Assembly (NCBI GenBank): GCA_964501535.1
Contig: CAZCSV010000004.1
Span: 62,001 to 126,000 of the forward strand
DNA from: FEN-1279 sp964501535
GTDB lineage: Bacteria > Bacteroidota > Ignavibacteria > Tepidaquicellales > Tepidaquicellaceae
Direction of reading: 5' to 3'
DNA: 64,000 bases
Within the stretch, counting starts at the first letter, position 1. Every line of letters starts with the position of its first letter. The notes beneath the pieces were generated by a model. It searched no databases. It was not told the DNA's origin and saw only the letters and a program-made list of their open reading frames with translations. Positions 51,125 through 60,523 of the stretch are shown in pieces. The position numbers and the translations under genes are program-made.

Positions 51125-51541
51125 TTATTCACCTATAATTTTTACAAGAACTCTCTTCGGGCGTTTGCCGTCGAATTCGCCGTAGAATATTTGTTCCCAG
51201 GGACCGAAGTCGAGTTTACCGTTTGTAACTGCCGCTACGATTTCCCTGCCCATAATGGTTCTTTTCAGGTGTGCATCGGCATTATCCTCAAAACCGTTGT
51301 GTTGGTATTGTGAATACGGTTTTTCCGGTGCAAGTTTTTCGAGCCATTTTTCGAAATCGCTATGAAGCCCGGATTCATCGTCATTTATAAAGACGCTTGA
51401 GGTGATGTGCATTGCGTTGCAGAGAAGCAGACCTTCGCGTATACCGCTATCTTCGAGACATTTTTCTATTTGAGATGTGATATTTATAAACTCTCGGCGG
51501 TTTTTAGTGTTAAAAAGCAGTTCTTTTTTATAGGTGTTCAT
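51125..51541 (-). CDS. YjbQ family protein (UPF0047), copy 2
   Basis: This is a 138-residue protein of the same family as 12586-13008 but far diverged. Matching segments are CNAMHITSSVFINDDESG, the middle YSQYQHNGFEDNADAHLKR and LDFGPWEQIFYGEFDG, with the common ending VKIIGE. The histidines in MHITSS, YQHN and DAHLK line up with those of copy 1. Function is not settled for the family. It stands alone, convergent with trxA and divergent from the Asp-box gene. Confidence 0.88.
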   Translation of the reverse strand: MNTYKKELLFNTKNRREFINITSQIEKCLEDSGIREGLLLCNAMHITSSVFINDDESGLHSDFEKWLEKLAPEKPYSQYQHNGFEDNADAHLKRTIMGREIVAAVTNGKLDFGPWEQIFYGEFDGKRPKRVLVKIIGE

Positions 51542-51720
51542 TAAATTTTTGATTTAAAAAATTTAAATAATAAAAAAAGAAAATTATATGCAAAAATTAA
51601 AAAATGATTGACTTTTTATTATTTTTTTTTTAGATTCGCTTCAACTAATAGAAAAATTTATTTTTACTAATTAACATTTCATAAATCCAGCTGTTAGTAA
51701 TTTTAGTTTTCCTTAAGAAT

Positions 51721-53778
51721 ATGTTTAAAATTTTTTTATCTATATTAATTTTTTCTTTATCTTCTTTTAATGTCTTTTCACAATGGCAGTTTTCAAATGG
51801 TCCAACAGGTGGTTCCATTTTTAGTTTAACAAAATTCGGAACAAACATCTATGCCGGTACTGCAAGGGGCGTATATTATTCAACAAACGACGGTTTAAAT
51901 TGGTCAAAGATAAGTATTAATCTTTATGAGGCAGTTGGAACGATAATATCTCAAAATAATTATATGTGTGCAGGAACATGGGGAAAAGGTGTATATTTTT
52001 CTTCCGATAATGGTGTTAATTGGGCGCAGTCTTCTTTGAATGGTTCGAAGTTTAATGCATTTATTTCGGGCAGTAATAATACAATTTTTGCAGGTTGTAA
52101 CTATACAGTTAAAGGTCCTATATCCGGCGTGTATGCTTCGACAAACAATGGTGTTAACTGGTCATTGAGAGGTTTAAATAATTATGAAATTTATTCTCTT
52201 GCCTTAAGTGGTACAAAAATATTAGCGGGAACAGAAGACAGCGGAATTTATATTTCTTCCAATAACGGCTATAACTGGATTAAATCAAATTTCAATAATG
52301 TAACGAGGGTTAGTTGTATTACGGTTAACGGAAATTATATTTTCGCAGGAGCAACGAATGGTTTATATGTCTCTACCGATGGCGGTATGAACTGGACTTT
52401 TAGTCCATTAAGCAATAAAGATGTACTTTCAATCGAAGCCAGTAATAATATTGTTCTTGCAGGGGTATCTTATGGAGGAGCTTGTTTATCTACAGATTAT
52501 GGCTTAAGCTGGACACAAATATTTGTAAATGATTATTGTGTGAATGCAATTAAAATAACAGGTAATAAAATCCTTGCGGGGACATCTTTTCTTGGTCTGT
52601 TCATATCATCAAACAATGGTTCAAACTGGACAAAAACGGATTTAAGCGCCTGGGATGTATATGGATTAACGGCAAATAATGAAAATATTTACGCCGGTAT
52701 TTGGGCAGGAGGAGTTTATAATTCATCAAATAACGGCACGGAATGGCTGCCTATTGGAATGAACACACAATATCCAACAGGCTCTTCTTATATCCAATGC
52801 ATAACATCTTTAAATAATAATATAGTTATTGGAACAAATGCAATAGGAATTTTAAAAACGACTAATAATGGACTTAACTGGATTCAAACCACACTTACAA
52901 GCCAATGTGTATTGGCTTTATTAACTAATGGTGATACGATATATGCCGGATGTAAAAATTGGCATGATGACGGGGGTATTTATAAATCAACTGACGGCGG
53001 TTTAAGCTGGGGAATAACTTCTTTTAATCATAATGATGCCTTGTCTATTTTAATAAATGGAAATAAAATGTTTGTAGGCACAGGTTATTATGGGGTTTAT
53101 TATTCTTCCAATAACGGAATCAATTGGGTGAAAACACCTTTTCCAACTGAACAACACACGGTTTATACTCTTGCATTAAAAGGAAATAATATTTATGCAG
53201 TAACAGGAAGAGCAATATATCTTTCTACAAATGATGGAAATAACTGGAGCAAAATATTATCAACAAATCAAGCGGTTAATTCTATCGTTGTTTATAATAA
53301 CGCTGTAATTGCAGGAACAGAAGGAGATGGTATATATGTTTCAAAAAGCAATGATACTGTCTGGACTCAAAAAAATGAAGGTTTGAATACATTAAAAATT
53401 AAATCATTATGTATTAAAGACGATTATATATTTGCCGGTACATTGGGTACGAGTGTTTGGAGAAGGTGTTTGCTTGACATTATTTCGGTCAGAAGTATTT
53501 CCATAAATATTCCCGATAAATATTATCTTTTCCGGAATTACCCAAATCCTTTTAACTCAACAACAATAATAAAATATCAAATACTAAAAAGCAATTATGT
53601 TGAAGTAAAAGTTTATGATATTTTAGGAAAGGATATTTCAACTCTTGTAAACGAAAAGCAGTCGCCAGGAACTTATGAAGTACAATTTAACGGAAGCAGC
53701 CTACCTTCCGGAATTTATTTTTATAAATTATTAGCAGGTGATTATATTCAAATCCAAAAGATGCTCTTACTAAAATAA
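51721..53778 (+). CDS. Large secreted Asp-box propeller protein with T9SS sorting domain
   Basis: This is a 685-residue protein with a signal peptide (IFLSILIFSLSSFNVFSQ). About thirteen repeats of roughly 40-50 residues follow, each with an Asp-box-like turn (STNDGLNWS, SSDNGVNWA, STNNGVNWS, SSNNGYNWI, STDGGMNWT, STDYGLSWT and so on) preceded by an IFAGT-type strand. They should build one or two beta-propellers. The last 85 residues are a T9SS domain (LFRNYPNPFNSTTIIKY ... GIYFYKLLAGDY ... KMLLLK). It is probably surface-bound. DNA here looks clearly more AT-rich than in dnaE, with many Asn and Ser codons. Its substrate or partner is unknown. Confidence 0.85.
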   Translation: MFKIFLSILIFSLSSFNVFSQWQFSNGPTGGSIFSLTKFGTNIYAGTARGVYYSTNDGLNWSKISINLYEAVGTIISQNNYMCAGTWGKGVYFSSDNGVNWAQSSLNGSKFNAFISGSNNTIFAGCNYTVKGPISGVYASTNNGVNWSLRGLNNYEIYSLALSGTKILAGTEDSGIYISSNNGYNWIKSNFNNVTRVSCITVNGNYIFAGATNGLYVSTDGGMNWTFSPLSNKDVLSIEASNNIVLAGVSYGGACLSTDYGLSWTQIFVNDYCVNAIKITGNKILAGTSFLGLFISSNNGSNWTKTDLSAWDVYGLTANNENIYAGIWAGGVYNSSNNGTEWLPIGMNTQYPTGSSYIQCITSLNNNIVIGTNAIGILKTTNNGLNWIQTTLTSQCVLALLTNGDTIYAGCKNWHDDGGIYKSTDGGLSWGITSFNHNDALSILINGNKMFVGTGYYGVYYSSNNGINWVKTPFPTEQHTVYTLALKGNNIYAVTGRAIYLSTNDGNNWSKILSTNQAVNSIVVYNNAVIAGTEGDGIYVSKSNDTVWTQKNEGLNTLKIKSLCIKDDYIFAGTLGTSVWRRCLLDIISVRSISINIPDKYYLFRNYPNPFNSTTIIKYQILKSNYVEVKVYDILGKDISTLVNEKQSPGTYEVQFNGSSLPSGIYFYKLLAGDYIQIQKMLLLK

Positions 53779-54015
53779 AAAAACTATACGCGAATAATCT
53801 CATTCTCGAACCCCAATTTTTGAGGAAGTAGAAAAGGATGTCCTCTCCAATATTAACATTAGATTTGTTTTTTTTTGTTAATATAATAACTAAAGAAAAT
53901 GTAACTATATATTACAGAAAATTGTATAAAAAAATGTAATAATATTAGAAACGGGTTTTTCATCCTTCACTTTTATAAAAAAGGCAGAACCAAGATTTCA
54001 AAAGAAAAAGTAAAA

Positions 54016-54693
54016 TTAATTTGTCAGTGCATACACGATGATATTCGTTCCCATTTTGAATGCTTCTTCGCGTTTTTCGGGGGGGTCCTGATGTTCCTGT
54101 GTATCAGCCCAGCCGTCGGAGATATTTGTTTCGTATGTATAATAGACGCAAAGTCTGCCCTCATAAAAGATTCCGAATCCCTGCGGCGGTTTGCTATCGT
54201 GCTCGTGGATTTTCGGCAGACCGTTTGGGAAAGAGAAATGCGAATTATAGATTTTGTGATTAAACGGTAACTCCTGTAACGGTTTATCCGGGAAAACTTT
54301 TTTTATTTCGCGTCTGAAAGCCGTATCCATACCGTAGTCATCATCTGCGTAAAGGAAACCGCCCGATTCGCAATATTTTTTCAGTCTTGCAATTTCGCTT
54401 TTCGAGAATTCGATATTACCGTGTCCGGTCAGGAGAATAAACGGATAATCGAAGATATCATCGGAAGCGATATCGACGGTATAGAATTTCGGAACGTCGA
54501 CATCTATGGTAGTATTTTTCTTAAGGTAATCCATCATATTAACTTCTGCAGACGGGTCGTTATACCAGTCACCGCCGCCGGAATATTTCAGGCGTGCAAT
54601 ACGGAATTTTGAGCCGGACTTATCAACAGGCTGTGAGAACACGCATAGCGGCAGAGAGAGGAGCAGCAGCAATATCAGAATTGAATTTTTCAT
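54016..54693 (-). CDS. DUF4159 family secreted protein
   Basis: This is a 225-residue protein with a signal peptide (ILILLLLLSLPLCVFSQ). The domain signature is FRIARLKYSGGGDWYNDP followed by PFILLTGHGNIEFS and GGFLYADDDYGMD, then FPDKPLQELPFNHKIY. DUF4159 proteins have a class I glutamine-amidotransferase-like fold and are of unknown function, common in Bacteroidota and relatives. The ATG lies in a 4-base overlap with the stop of the HisA-like gene (54690-54693), so the two are coupled. There is no visible feature in the 237 bp between it and the convergent Asp-box gene. Confidence 0.85.
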   Translation of the reverse strand: MKNSILILLLLLSLPLCVFSQPVDKSGSKFRIARLKYSGGGDWYNDPSAEVNMMDYLKKNTTIDVDVPKFYTVDIASDDIFDYPFILLTGHGNIEFSKSEIARLKKYCESGGFLYADDDYGMDTAFRREIKKVFPDKPLQELPFNHKIYNSHFSFPNGLPKIHEHDSKPPQGFGIFYEGRLCVYYTYETNISDGWADTQEHQDPPEKREEAFKMGTNIIVYALTN

Positions 54694-55454
54694 TTCACTT
54701 TGGGTAATTCGAGGGAAGTATCAGCTCTTTCGATGTCTCTCCATATTGCCTGGCATGGGAATTTATTTTCGTAGAGTGAGCGGGATATCATAACAGAGTC
54801 AATATTTGGCTGATTCAGGTCTATAAGGGATTTCAGATGGGTGTAGTTTCCGATACCTCCTGCGGCAGTAATTTTTAATTTAGTCCGGTCGGCGATTTCA
54901 AGTATCCGTTCCAGGAAAGGACCCGAAAGGTTTCCCACTCTTGTAACGTCCTGATAGATAATTCTTTTCACCCCAAGTTCTTCCATTTTTTTTGCAAAGT
55001 CGATGGGGGTAATATCGGCATAATTAATCCAGCCGTCGGTTACGACGTTGTTCAGTTTTTCGTCTATGCACACGGCGAGTTTAGACGGAGTGAATTCATT
55101 TATTATTCTTTCCACGAGTTCGGGATTATTAATAGCAGCCGTTCCGAGTACTATTCGATAGACCCCCAGTTCGTTAATCATTTTTTTTGCCGATTCAAAA
55201 TCTCTGATTCCGCCTCCGAGTTGTATCGGGATATCGACGGAGCGAGTAATTTCCTTAATGACAGGATAGTTACGCATTTCGCCGTATATTGCGCCGTCGA
55301 GGTCGGTAATATGAATTGCCTTAAAATTTTCTTTTCTGAAGAGTTTAGCAACGTTAACGGGGCTATCGCAATAAAAATGTGTTTCCTGTTCCAGGTCATT
55401 AATTACCCTGTAGCATTTACCATCTTTAATATCTATTACGGGAATAACGAACAT
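54690..55454 (-). CDS. HisA-like (beta/alpha)8 isomerase, divergent
   Basis: This is a 254-residue barrel protein of the HisA/HisF family, which in histidine synthesis isomerises ProFAR to PRFAR. It keeps VIPVIDIKDGKC (first catalytic Asp), HITDLDGAIYG, PIQLGGGIRDFESA, VLGTAAI and the second Asp in AVCIDEKLNNVVTDGW. The strand that reads TDI-x-x-DGT in typical HisA is QDVTRVGN here, so the conserved Thr and Asp are lost, and the usual RLVQG after the first strand is RVINDLEQ. No other his gene is near; it is coupled to a DUF4159 gene. It may be an active but odd HisA or a relative with another sugar-phosphate substrate. Confidence 0.8.
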   Translation of the reverse strand: MFVIPVIDIKDGKCYRVINDLEQETHFYCDSPVNVAKLFRKENFKAIHITDLDGAIYGEMRNYPVIKEITRSVDIPIQLGGGIRDFESAKKMINELGVYRIVLGTAAINNPELVERIINEFTPSKLAVCIDEKLNNVVTDGWINYADITPIDFAKKMEELGVKRIIYQDVTRVGNLSGPFLERILEIADRTKLKITAAGGIGNYTHLKSLIDLNQPNIDSVMISRSLYENKFPCQAIWRDIERADTSLELPKVK

Positions 55455-55458
55455 AAAT

Positions 55459-57732
55459 TTATTTTCTAATTACCGCGAGTTTACCTGTTCCCACCTTACT
55501 ACCGTCTTTGTTATAGGCGACTATGATATAAATTCCGGTCGGGACGAGTTTTCCGTTTTTATCTGTTCCTGTCCACTGGTCGTCAATTTTCCCCTGTCTA
55601 GCGGTATATTCCGCGACAACCTCGCCATTAAGCGTAATAATTTTAATTGTTGAGCTTTCCACCAGACCTTCTATATGCAGAGTAGGATTTTTAGAAGACG
55701 GGATTACATACGGATTCGGTTTACAGATAATTTTATCGAAATTTTCGACAGGCTGAATAGCATTAGTCTGTATAGAGGACAATCCATACAATGTTCCAAA
55801 ATAAGCTTTTCCGGTTTTTCCGCTCACAACGATAGAGTTAATGGCGTTAGACAATATAGGGCTGTTAGATGTATTGAACTGTTCGATTAATGTAGAGCCA
55901 TCTTCCGACAGATGAAAGACGCCATTAGATTCCGTACCAATCCATTTTTCGTTAAGGACATCGGTACTGATTGTTTTGCAGTTTTCCGTGAAAGGGACTC
56001 TGAGGTTGCCGGAGATAATACCGAGTTTAGTAAATGCCGGTTTATTGTTGGGGTCCTGAATAGCTGCGAGGGGGTTATCCAGTATAAAAACGCCGTTATT
56101 GGATGCGATCCAGACGGAATTATTTTTATCAACTATTACGTGTGAAACGGTATTGATGTCTCCGAAGTCTGAGGTTGAATAGAAGCCATAGATATCGTCA
56201 TTCGGGTCTGAAATGGTCCCATTTTCATTGAAGAAATACAGACCGTTGACGCCAGTAACAACAATCCATTTAGTTCCATAGTTATCGATAGCAATTGCAT
56301 TCAAATGTGAGCTATTGATAATGGAGGGGTTTGTAAAGCCGACGAAAACGGTGTCATAGAGATGGACATATAAAAATTTCGAATTATCCGTACCATAAAA
56401 GGAAATCCAGAAATATCCGTTATTATCGAAAGCACCTCCATACGGGACGCAATAACCCGGAATACCTACAACAGCGGGGAGTACGGAGTTATACGGATTA
56501 AAATTATGGATTTCGTTACCTTTTATTCTTGTAGCTCCTCCCCCCCAGGATAAAATCCAGGTTTCATCATTTCTGCTATACACTTTTCTGAAGTCATCCG
56601 AATTACCGATAAGGGGATATTGCTCTTTCAAATAATTTGTCCAGGTAGTTCCGTCGAATTTATAGAAACCCCCGTCCAACAATCCGCCTGTTGCCCAAAT
56701 ATTGCCATATGTATCTTCGCATATATTTTCGAACGAATTTCTATTGGGACAATTCGGGACAATATAATTGCCGGATGCCAGGAGACCTTTTTCATAGACT
56801 CCGAGTAATGGATTTTGGTTATTATCGGAGAACACTTTATTACAGATAACATTCGTATTGAAAGGAACCACATTAAACGCAGAATCCGAAGAATAAGTTT
56901 TGTCGTTAGACACAAAATACAATTTATTTCCGACCGGATACAAGCTTGTAACGGAGCTTCCCGAGTAATTGGTGTCCGGGAACAAAATCCAGTTGGACCC
57001 GTTATAATACATAAATCCATCTGTTGCTCCTGCGAAGACTTTTCCGTTAAAGTTCGAAATGGCTTTAACGTTTGTATTCAACGGAACATTAGAAAAATTA
57101 GACCAGGAAGCCGGATTATTAAGATTAGAATTGATTAGGCTCGCGTAAGCCACTCCGGTCACAGTTGCGGCATAGATAACATCGTTTAGTATCGTCAAGT
57201 CAGAGACTTTTGATTTAGTAATAAAATTTCCCAACTGATAATACGGGGCGTCGATGAAGTTCAGTGTAATGGAGGAAATTTTAATTATTCCGAAGCCGGT
57301 AGCTACGAATATATAGTTTCCGTAGGTAACGAAACCATTAATGCCTTTATCATTTTCCGTAGAATTTTTTATATCGAGTATATATTTAAACACGGAAGTT
57401 GTGTTATCGAGGATACAAATGGAGCCATCAGACGAACCAATCCAGAGTTTATTTTGGTTATCGACGATAAGGGCGGTTATATTATTATTTATCAGTCCCT
57501 GAATATTTGTATATTTATTGATTATCGAATTCGAGTTCAGATCTACGCTGAACATCCCCCCTGTAGTGCCACAATAAGCAATTTGAGACTGTTTATTCAT
57601 AGCTATGCATTTTACATTTTTCAGATCTGTATAATTTGTCCATTTTTTCCCGGCAAATAAAGAATTACAGGATAGAAGGAGAAAAAGAAGCACCGATAAT
57701 GTAACCGATATTGCATTTTTATGTTTTGCCAT
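55459..57732 (-). CDS. Secreted two-component-regulator-type propeller protein with FlgD/T9SS-like C-terminal domain
   Basis: This is a 757-residue protein with a signal peptide (VTLSVLLFLLLSCNSLFAG). Many repeats of the kind NKLWIGSSDGSICILDN, KVFAGATDGFMYYNG, GTKWIVVTGVNGLYFFN, and NSVWIASNNGVFILDN point to seven-bladed propellers of the type found in two-component regulator propellers. The last 85 residues (ENFDKIICKPNPYVIP ... STIKIITLNGEVVAEY ... GKLAVIRK) form a FlgD-like Ig fold that serves as a T9SS sorting domain in related proteins. No kinase domain is attached. It lies 4 bp before the HisA-like gene on the same strand, so an operon of three is likely. Confidence 0.82.
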   Translation of the reverse strand: MAKHKNAISVTLSVLLFLLLSCNSLFAGKKWTNYTDLKNVKCIAMNKQSQIAYCGTTGGMFSVDLNSNSIINKYTNIQGLINNNITALIVDNQNKLWIGSSDGSICILDNTTSVFKYILDIKNSTENDKGINGFVTYGNYIFVATGFGIIKISSITLNFIDAPYYQLGNFITKSKVSDLTILNDVIYAATVTGVAYASLINSNLNNPASWSNFSNVPLNTNVKAISNFNGKVFAGATDGFMYYNGSNWILFPDTNYSGSSVTSLYPVGNKLYFVSNDKTYSSDSAFNVVPFNTNVICNKVFSDNNQNPLLGVYEKGLLASGNYIVPNCPNRNSFENICEDTYGNIWATGGLLDGGFYKFDGTTWTNYLKEQYPLIGNSDDFRKVYSRNDETWILSWGGGATRIKGNEIHNFNPYNSVLPAVVGIPGYCVPYGGAFDNNGYFWISFYGTDNSKFLYVHLYDTVFVGFTNPSIINSSHLNAIAIDNYGTKWIVVTGVNGLYFFNENGTISDPNDDIYGFYSTSDFGDINTVSHVIVDKNNSVWIASNNGVFILDNPLAAIQDPNNKPAFTKLGIISGNLRVPFTENCKTISTDVLNEKWIGTESNGVFHLSEDGSTLIEQFNTSNSPILSNAINSIVVSGKTGKAYFGTLYGLSSIQTNAIQPVENFDKIICKPNPYVIPSSKNPTLHIEGLVESSTIKIITLNGEVVAEYTARQGKIDDQWTGTDKNGKLVPTGIYIIVAYNKDGSKVGTGKLAVIRK

Positions 57733-57924
57733 AATAAATAGTTTTATTTTCGGAAAAAAGTGAATAATATCCTATAATCTTTATTTTAATTAAACAATAT
57801 GAAGTATTTATTTTTTAAAATCAATTACTTTGAATTTGCAAAAAATATTTTACAAAATGTTGAATATTAAATTTAATTAAATAATGGTATTTTATAGAAA
57901 TTTATATATTGTATTAACAGATAT

Positions 57925-59277
57925 ATGTTAAAAGAAGAAGAAAGAAAGCGGTATATATTCTGGATTTCGGTAACAGTTATTCATATAGTTTATTTTGCTG
58001 TTGCTGTCATTAATAAACATATTTATATGGCTGACTCGTATGAATATTTGCAGCAGGCGTTTAACATCAAGAATTTCGGAAGTTTTTACTGCTTGGACTT
58101 CAACCAGCCGATAGAGATGCACTTTTTCACGAAGCGTCCGCCGCTTTACGGATTATTAATAATGGTAATTAAAGTTATATACAATTCCGATTTTTTGGTT
58201 TTATTCGTTCAAAACATTCTAAGTATACTGAATATAATCGGAGTAATAAAAATACTCGATAAACAAAGTTATAATTTTGATTTCAGGAAACTAATTTTAG
58301 TTTTTCTTATCTGTTTACCGGCGCAGTTTATATATGCAAACATGATTATGTCAGAAATGCTGCTTCAGACTTTATTATTCTGGTCATTTTATTTTTTCTT
58401 ATTATTTACAGAAGAAGGCAAGACAAAGCAGATAATATTGTGCAATATTTTACTGGCGCTTGCGGTTCTTACAAAGCCGGTACTTGTTTATTTCTGGATA
58501 CCGAATTTATTGCTTTTAATATATTTGTCGATTAAGATAAAGAGACCGTGGATAATATCGGCAGGATTGCTGATGCCGCTGGTCATTTTTGCTTTATCGT
58601 TATACAATTATTACACAACGGGGAGTTTTCATTATTCAAGCATAAAGCATGTAAGTTTAACGGGATACAACAGTGCTTTTTTAAATATTAAGGTTTATGG
58701 GGAAGAAGAGGGCACAAGAAGGAATCTTGAAGTAAGGGCACATTTGGATTCCATTAAGAGTTTTCCCGAGCTAATAAAAGAGGAAGAGAGGATAGGGTAC
58801 GGAATAATATTAGAACACAAATACGAATATATGAAATTTCACTTAAGCGGTATGATAAACTTCTTAATGGACCCCGGGAGGTTTGACATATACAATTTTC
58901 TTGGCATTAAAGAAGATAACAATACCGGTTTGCTATATACGTTTACGAAGGAGGGATATTCGGGTGTTTTCAGATTCATATTAAGACAGCCTGTTCATAT
59001 AATTTTATACATTTTGCTGGTAATGTTAGCGAATATCTTACTTTTAATATCTCTTATCTATTTTATTTTTGTGAAGGGTATCAGAGCAGAAGTCAAGATA
59101 TTTTTATTTGTTTTAATATTATACATGTGTTTATTCTCGGGTCCTTTAGGTACCATGCGGTATAAGTTGCATGTAATTCCCATAATGTTATTCACAGTAC
59201 CTTTCTTTTTCGGGTATATACGAATGAAGTTTTTTAGAGAGGATAAAAGGTCAGAGGAAAAAAGAACCGTAAAATGA
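57925..59277 (+). CDS. Polytopic membrane glycosyltransferase (GT39/ArnT-like superfamily)
   Basis: This is a 450-residue protein with about ten helices. The first periplasmic loop after helix 1 has MADSYEYLQQAF with Asp37 in the place of the catalytic Asp of lipid-linked glycosyltransferases (GT-C fold). Other landmarks are HFFTKRPPLYGLLIMV, the positively charged cytoplasmic loop, and the large periplasmic loop at about 235-320. Such enzymes transfer a sugar from a polyprenyl-phosphate donor to lipid A, glycans or proteins. A GT2 enzyme that could make the donor lies 125 bp downstream. Acceptor unknown. Confidence 0.75.
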   Translation: MLKEEERKRYIFWISVTVIHIVYFAVAVINKHIYMADSYEYLQQAFNIKNFGSFYCLDFNQPIEMHFFTKRPPLYGLLIMVIKVIYNSDFLVLFVQNILSILNIIGVIKILDKQSYNFDFRKLILVFLICLPAQFIYANMIMSEMLLQTLLFWSFYFFLLFTEEGKTKQIILCNILLALAVLTKPVLVYFWIPNLLLLIYLSIKIKRPWIISAGLLMPLVIFALSLYNYYTTGSFHYSSIKHVSLTGYNSAFLNIKVYGEEEGTRRNLEVRAHLDSIKSFPELIKEEERIGYGIILEHKYEYMKFHLSGMINFLMDPGRFDIYNFLGIKEDNNTGLLYTFTKEGYSGVFRFILRQPVHIILYILLVMLANILLLISLIYFIFVKGIRAEVKIFLFVLILYMCLFSGPLGTMRYKLHVIPIMLFTVPFFFGYIRMKFFREDKRSEEKRTVK

Positions 59278-59402
59278 AAACGATGTACAACCACAAAATC
59301 ATAATTTAAAGAGGTATTTTTATTTGCAATATTAGTTGTTTAATGAAATTATTATATTAATAAAAAAGATAAATACAAATAGAGTAGAAAACTAATCAAC
59401 CA

Positions 59403-60476
59403 ATGCTTAATAAAGAAGACAGAAACAAAAAACGCGGAAGGAAATTTTTCAGCAAGCGGCAAATGAGGAACAAGGAGATATTCAGGGAAAGGCAGAATAT
59501 TGACGGTACCGAGGTTGACTATCCGGAATTCAGAAAAATTATGCCTGCAGAGAAGATGCTTTCAGTTATAATTCCCCTGTACAATGAAGAAGAATCTTTG
59601 ATGGAGTTATCATTATCATTAAAAAGGGTATTTGATTTATTAAAATGCAATTACGAAGTAATATTCATTGATGACGGAAGCAAAGACGGTTCTTTTGAAA
59701 AGATAAAAGAAATAAACAAGAGAAACAGCCGTTATCACTGCATAAAATTGAGAAAGAACTACGGAAAATCTGCGGCGTTATCGGCAGGTTTCAGGGAAGC
59801 CAAAGGGGACATTATTATAACGATGGATGCCGATTTACAGGACGACCCGAACGAGATTCCGGAATTAATAAAATCAATAAACACCGGTTACGATTTAGTA
59901 TCGGGCTGGAAGAAAGTAAGGTACGACCCGTTTATCAAGAAGCACACTTCAAAGATATTCAATTATTTCACTTCAAAAGTTTCGGGAATCCGTTTGCACG
60001 ATTTTAATTGCGGTATAAAGGCATATAGGAAGGAAGTGATAAAATCTGTAAAAGTTTACGGTGAAATGCACAGGTACATTCCGGCGCTGGCACATTTAAT
60101 GGGATTCAAAGTAACGGAAAAGGTGGTTAAACATCACCCAAGAAAATTTGGCGTAACGAAATTCGGAGCCAACAGGTTTCTAAACGGTTTTTTCGATTTG
60201 CTGACCGTGGCTTTCACCTCAAAGTTTATAAAAAAACCGCTTCATTTATTCGGGGCACTTGGCATTATTTTTTCATTAGCGGGGTTTTTGATTACATTAT
60301 ATCTTACGGTTTTGAAGTTTTTTGAAAACGAGTCAATAAGCAACAGGCCGTTATTTTTAATAGGTATTTTATTAATAATAGTAGGGTTTCAGTCGTTTTC
60401 TCTAGGATTAATTGCAGAGATGATAACGAAATCGAGTCATCAGGACGAGGATGTATTTATAGAGACAACTTTTTAA
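59403..60476 (+). CDS. GT2 family glycosyltransferase with two C-terminal membrane helices (polyprenyl-phosphate type)
   Basis: This is a 357-residue protein. A basic N-terminal lead is followed by a GT-A catalytic domain: SVIIPLYNEEESL, VIFIDDGSKDGSF and TMDADLQDDPNEI (the metal-binding DxD). HDFNCGIKAYRKEV is typical of DPM1/GtrB-like enzymes that load a sugar onto undecaprenyl phosphate at the inner face of the membrane. Two helices near 280-345 anchor it. With the GT-C protein upstream and lpxA downstream it fits a role in lipid A or surface glycan decoration. The sugar cannot be told. Confidence 0.85.
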   Translation: MLNKEDRNKKRGRKFFSKRQMRNKEIFRERQNIDGTEVDYPEFRKIMPAEKMLSVIIPLYNEEESLMELSLSLKRVFDLLKCNYEVIFIDDGSKDGSFEKIKEINKRNSRYHCIKLRKNYGKSAALSAGFREAKGDIIITMDADLQDDPNEIPELIKSINTGYDLVSGWKKVRYDPFIKKHTSKIFNYFTSKVSGIRLHDFNCGIKAYRKEVIKSVKVYGEMHRYIPALAHLMGFKVTEKVVKHHPRKFGVTKFGANRFLNGFFDLLTVAFTSKFIKKPLHLFGALGIIFSLAGFLITLYLTVLKFFENESISNRPLFLIGILLIIVGFQSFSLGLIAEMITKSSHQDEDVFIETTF

Positions 60477-60523
60477 AGCGAGACAAAAAACCAGTTCATT
60501 TTTAACATCTAAATAATTTCGGA

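Noticed and set aside
51835..53400. Regular repeats that might be a CRISPR array
   Set aside because: They are degenerate protein-coding Asp-box repeats in one frame, not identical short repeats with unique spacers.
53779..54015. Possible terminator or small gene between the convergent Asp-box and DUF4159 genes
   Set aside because: No stable GC-rich hairpin or ORF with a start and coding character was seen in this AT-rich stretch.
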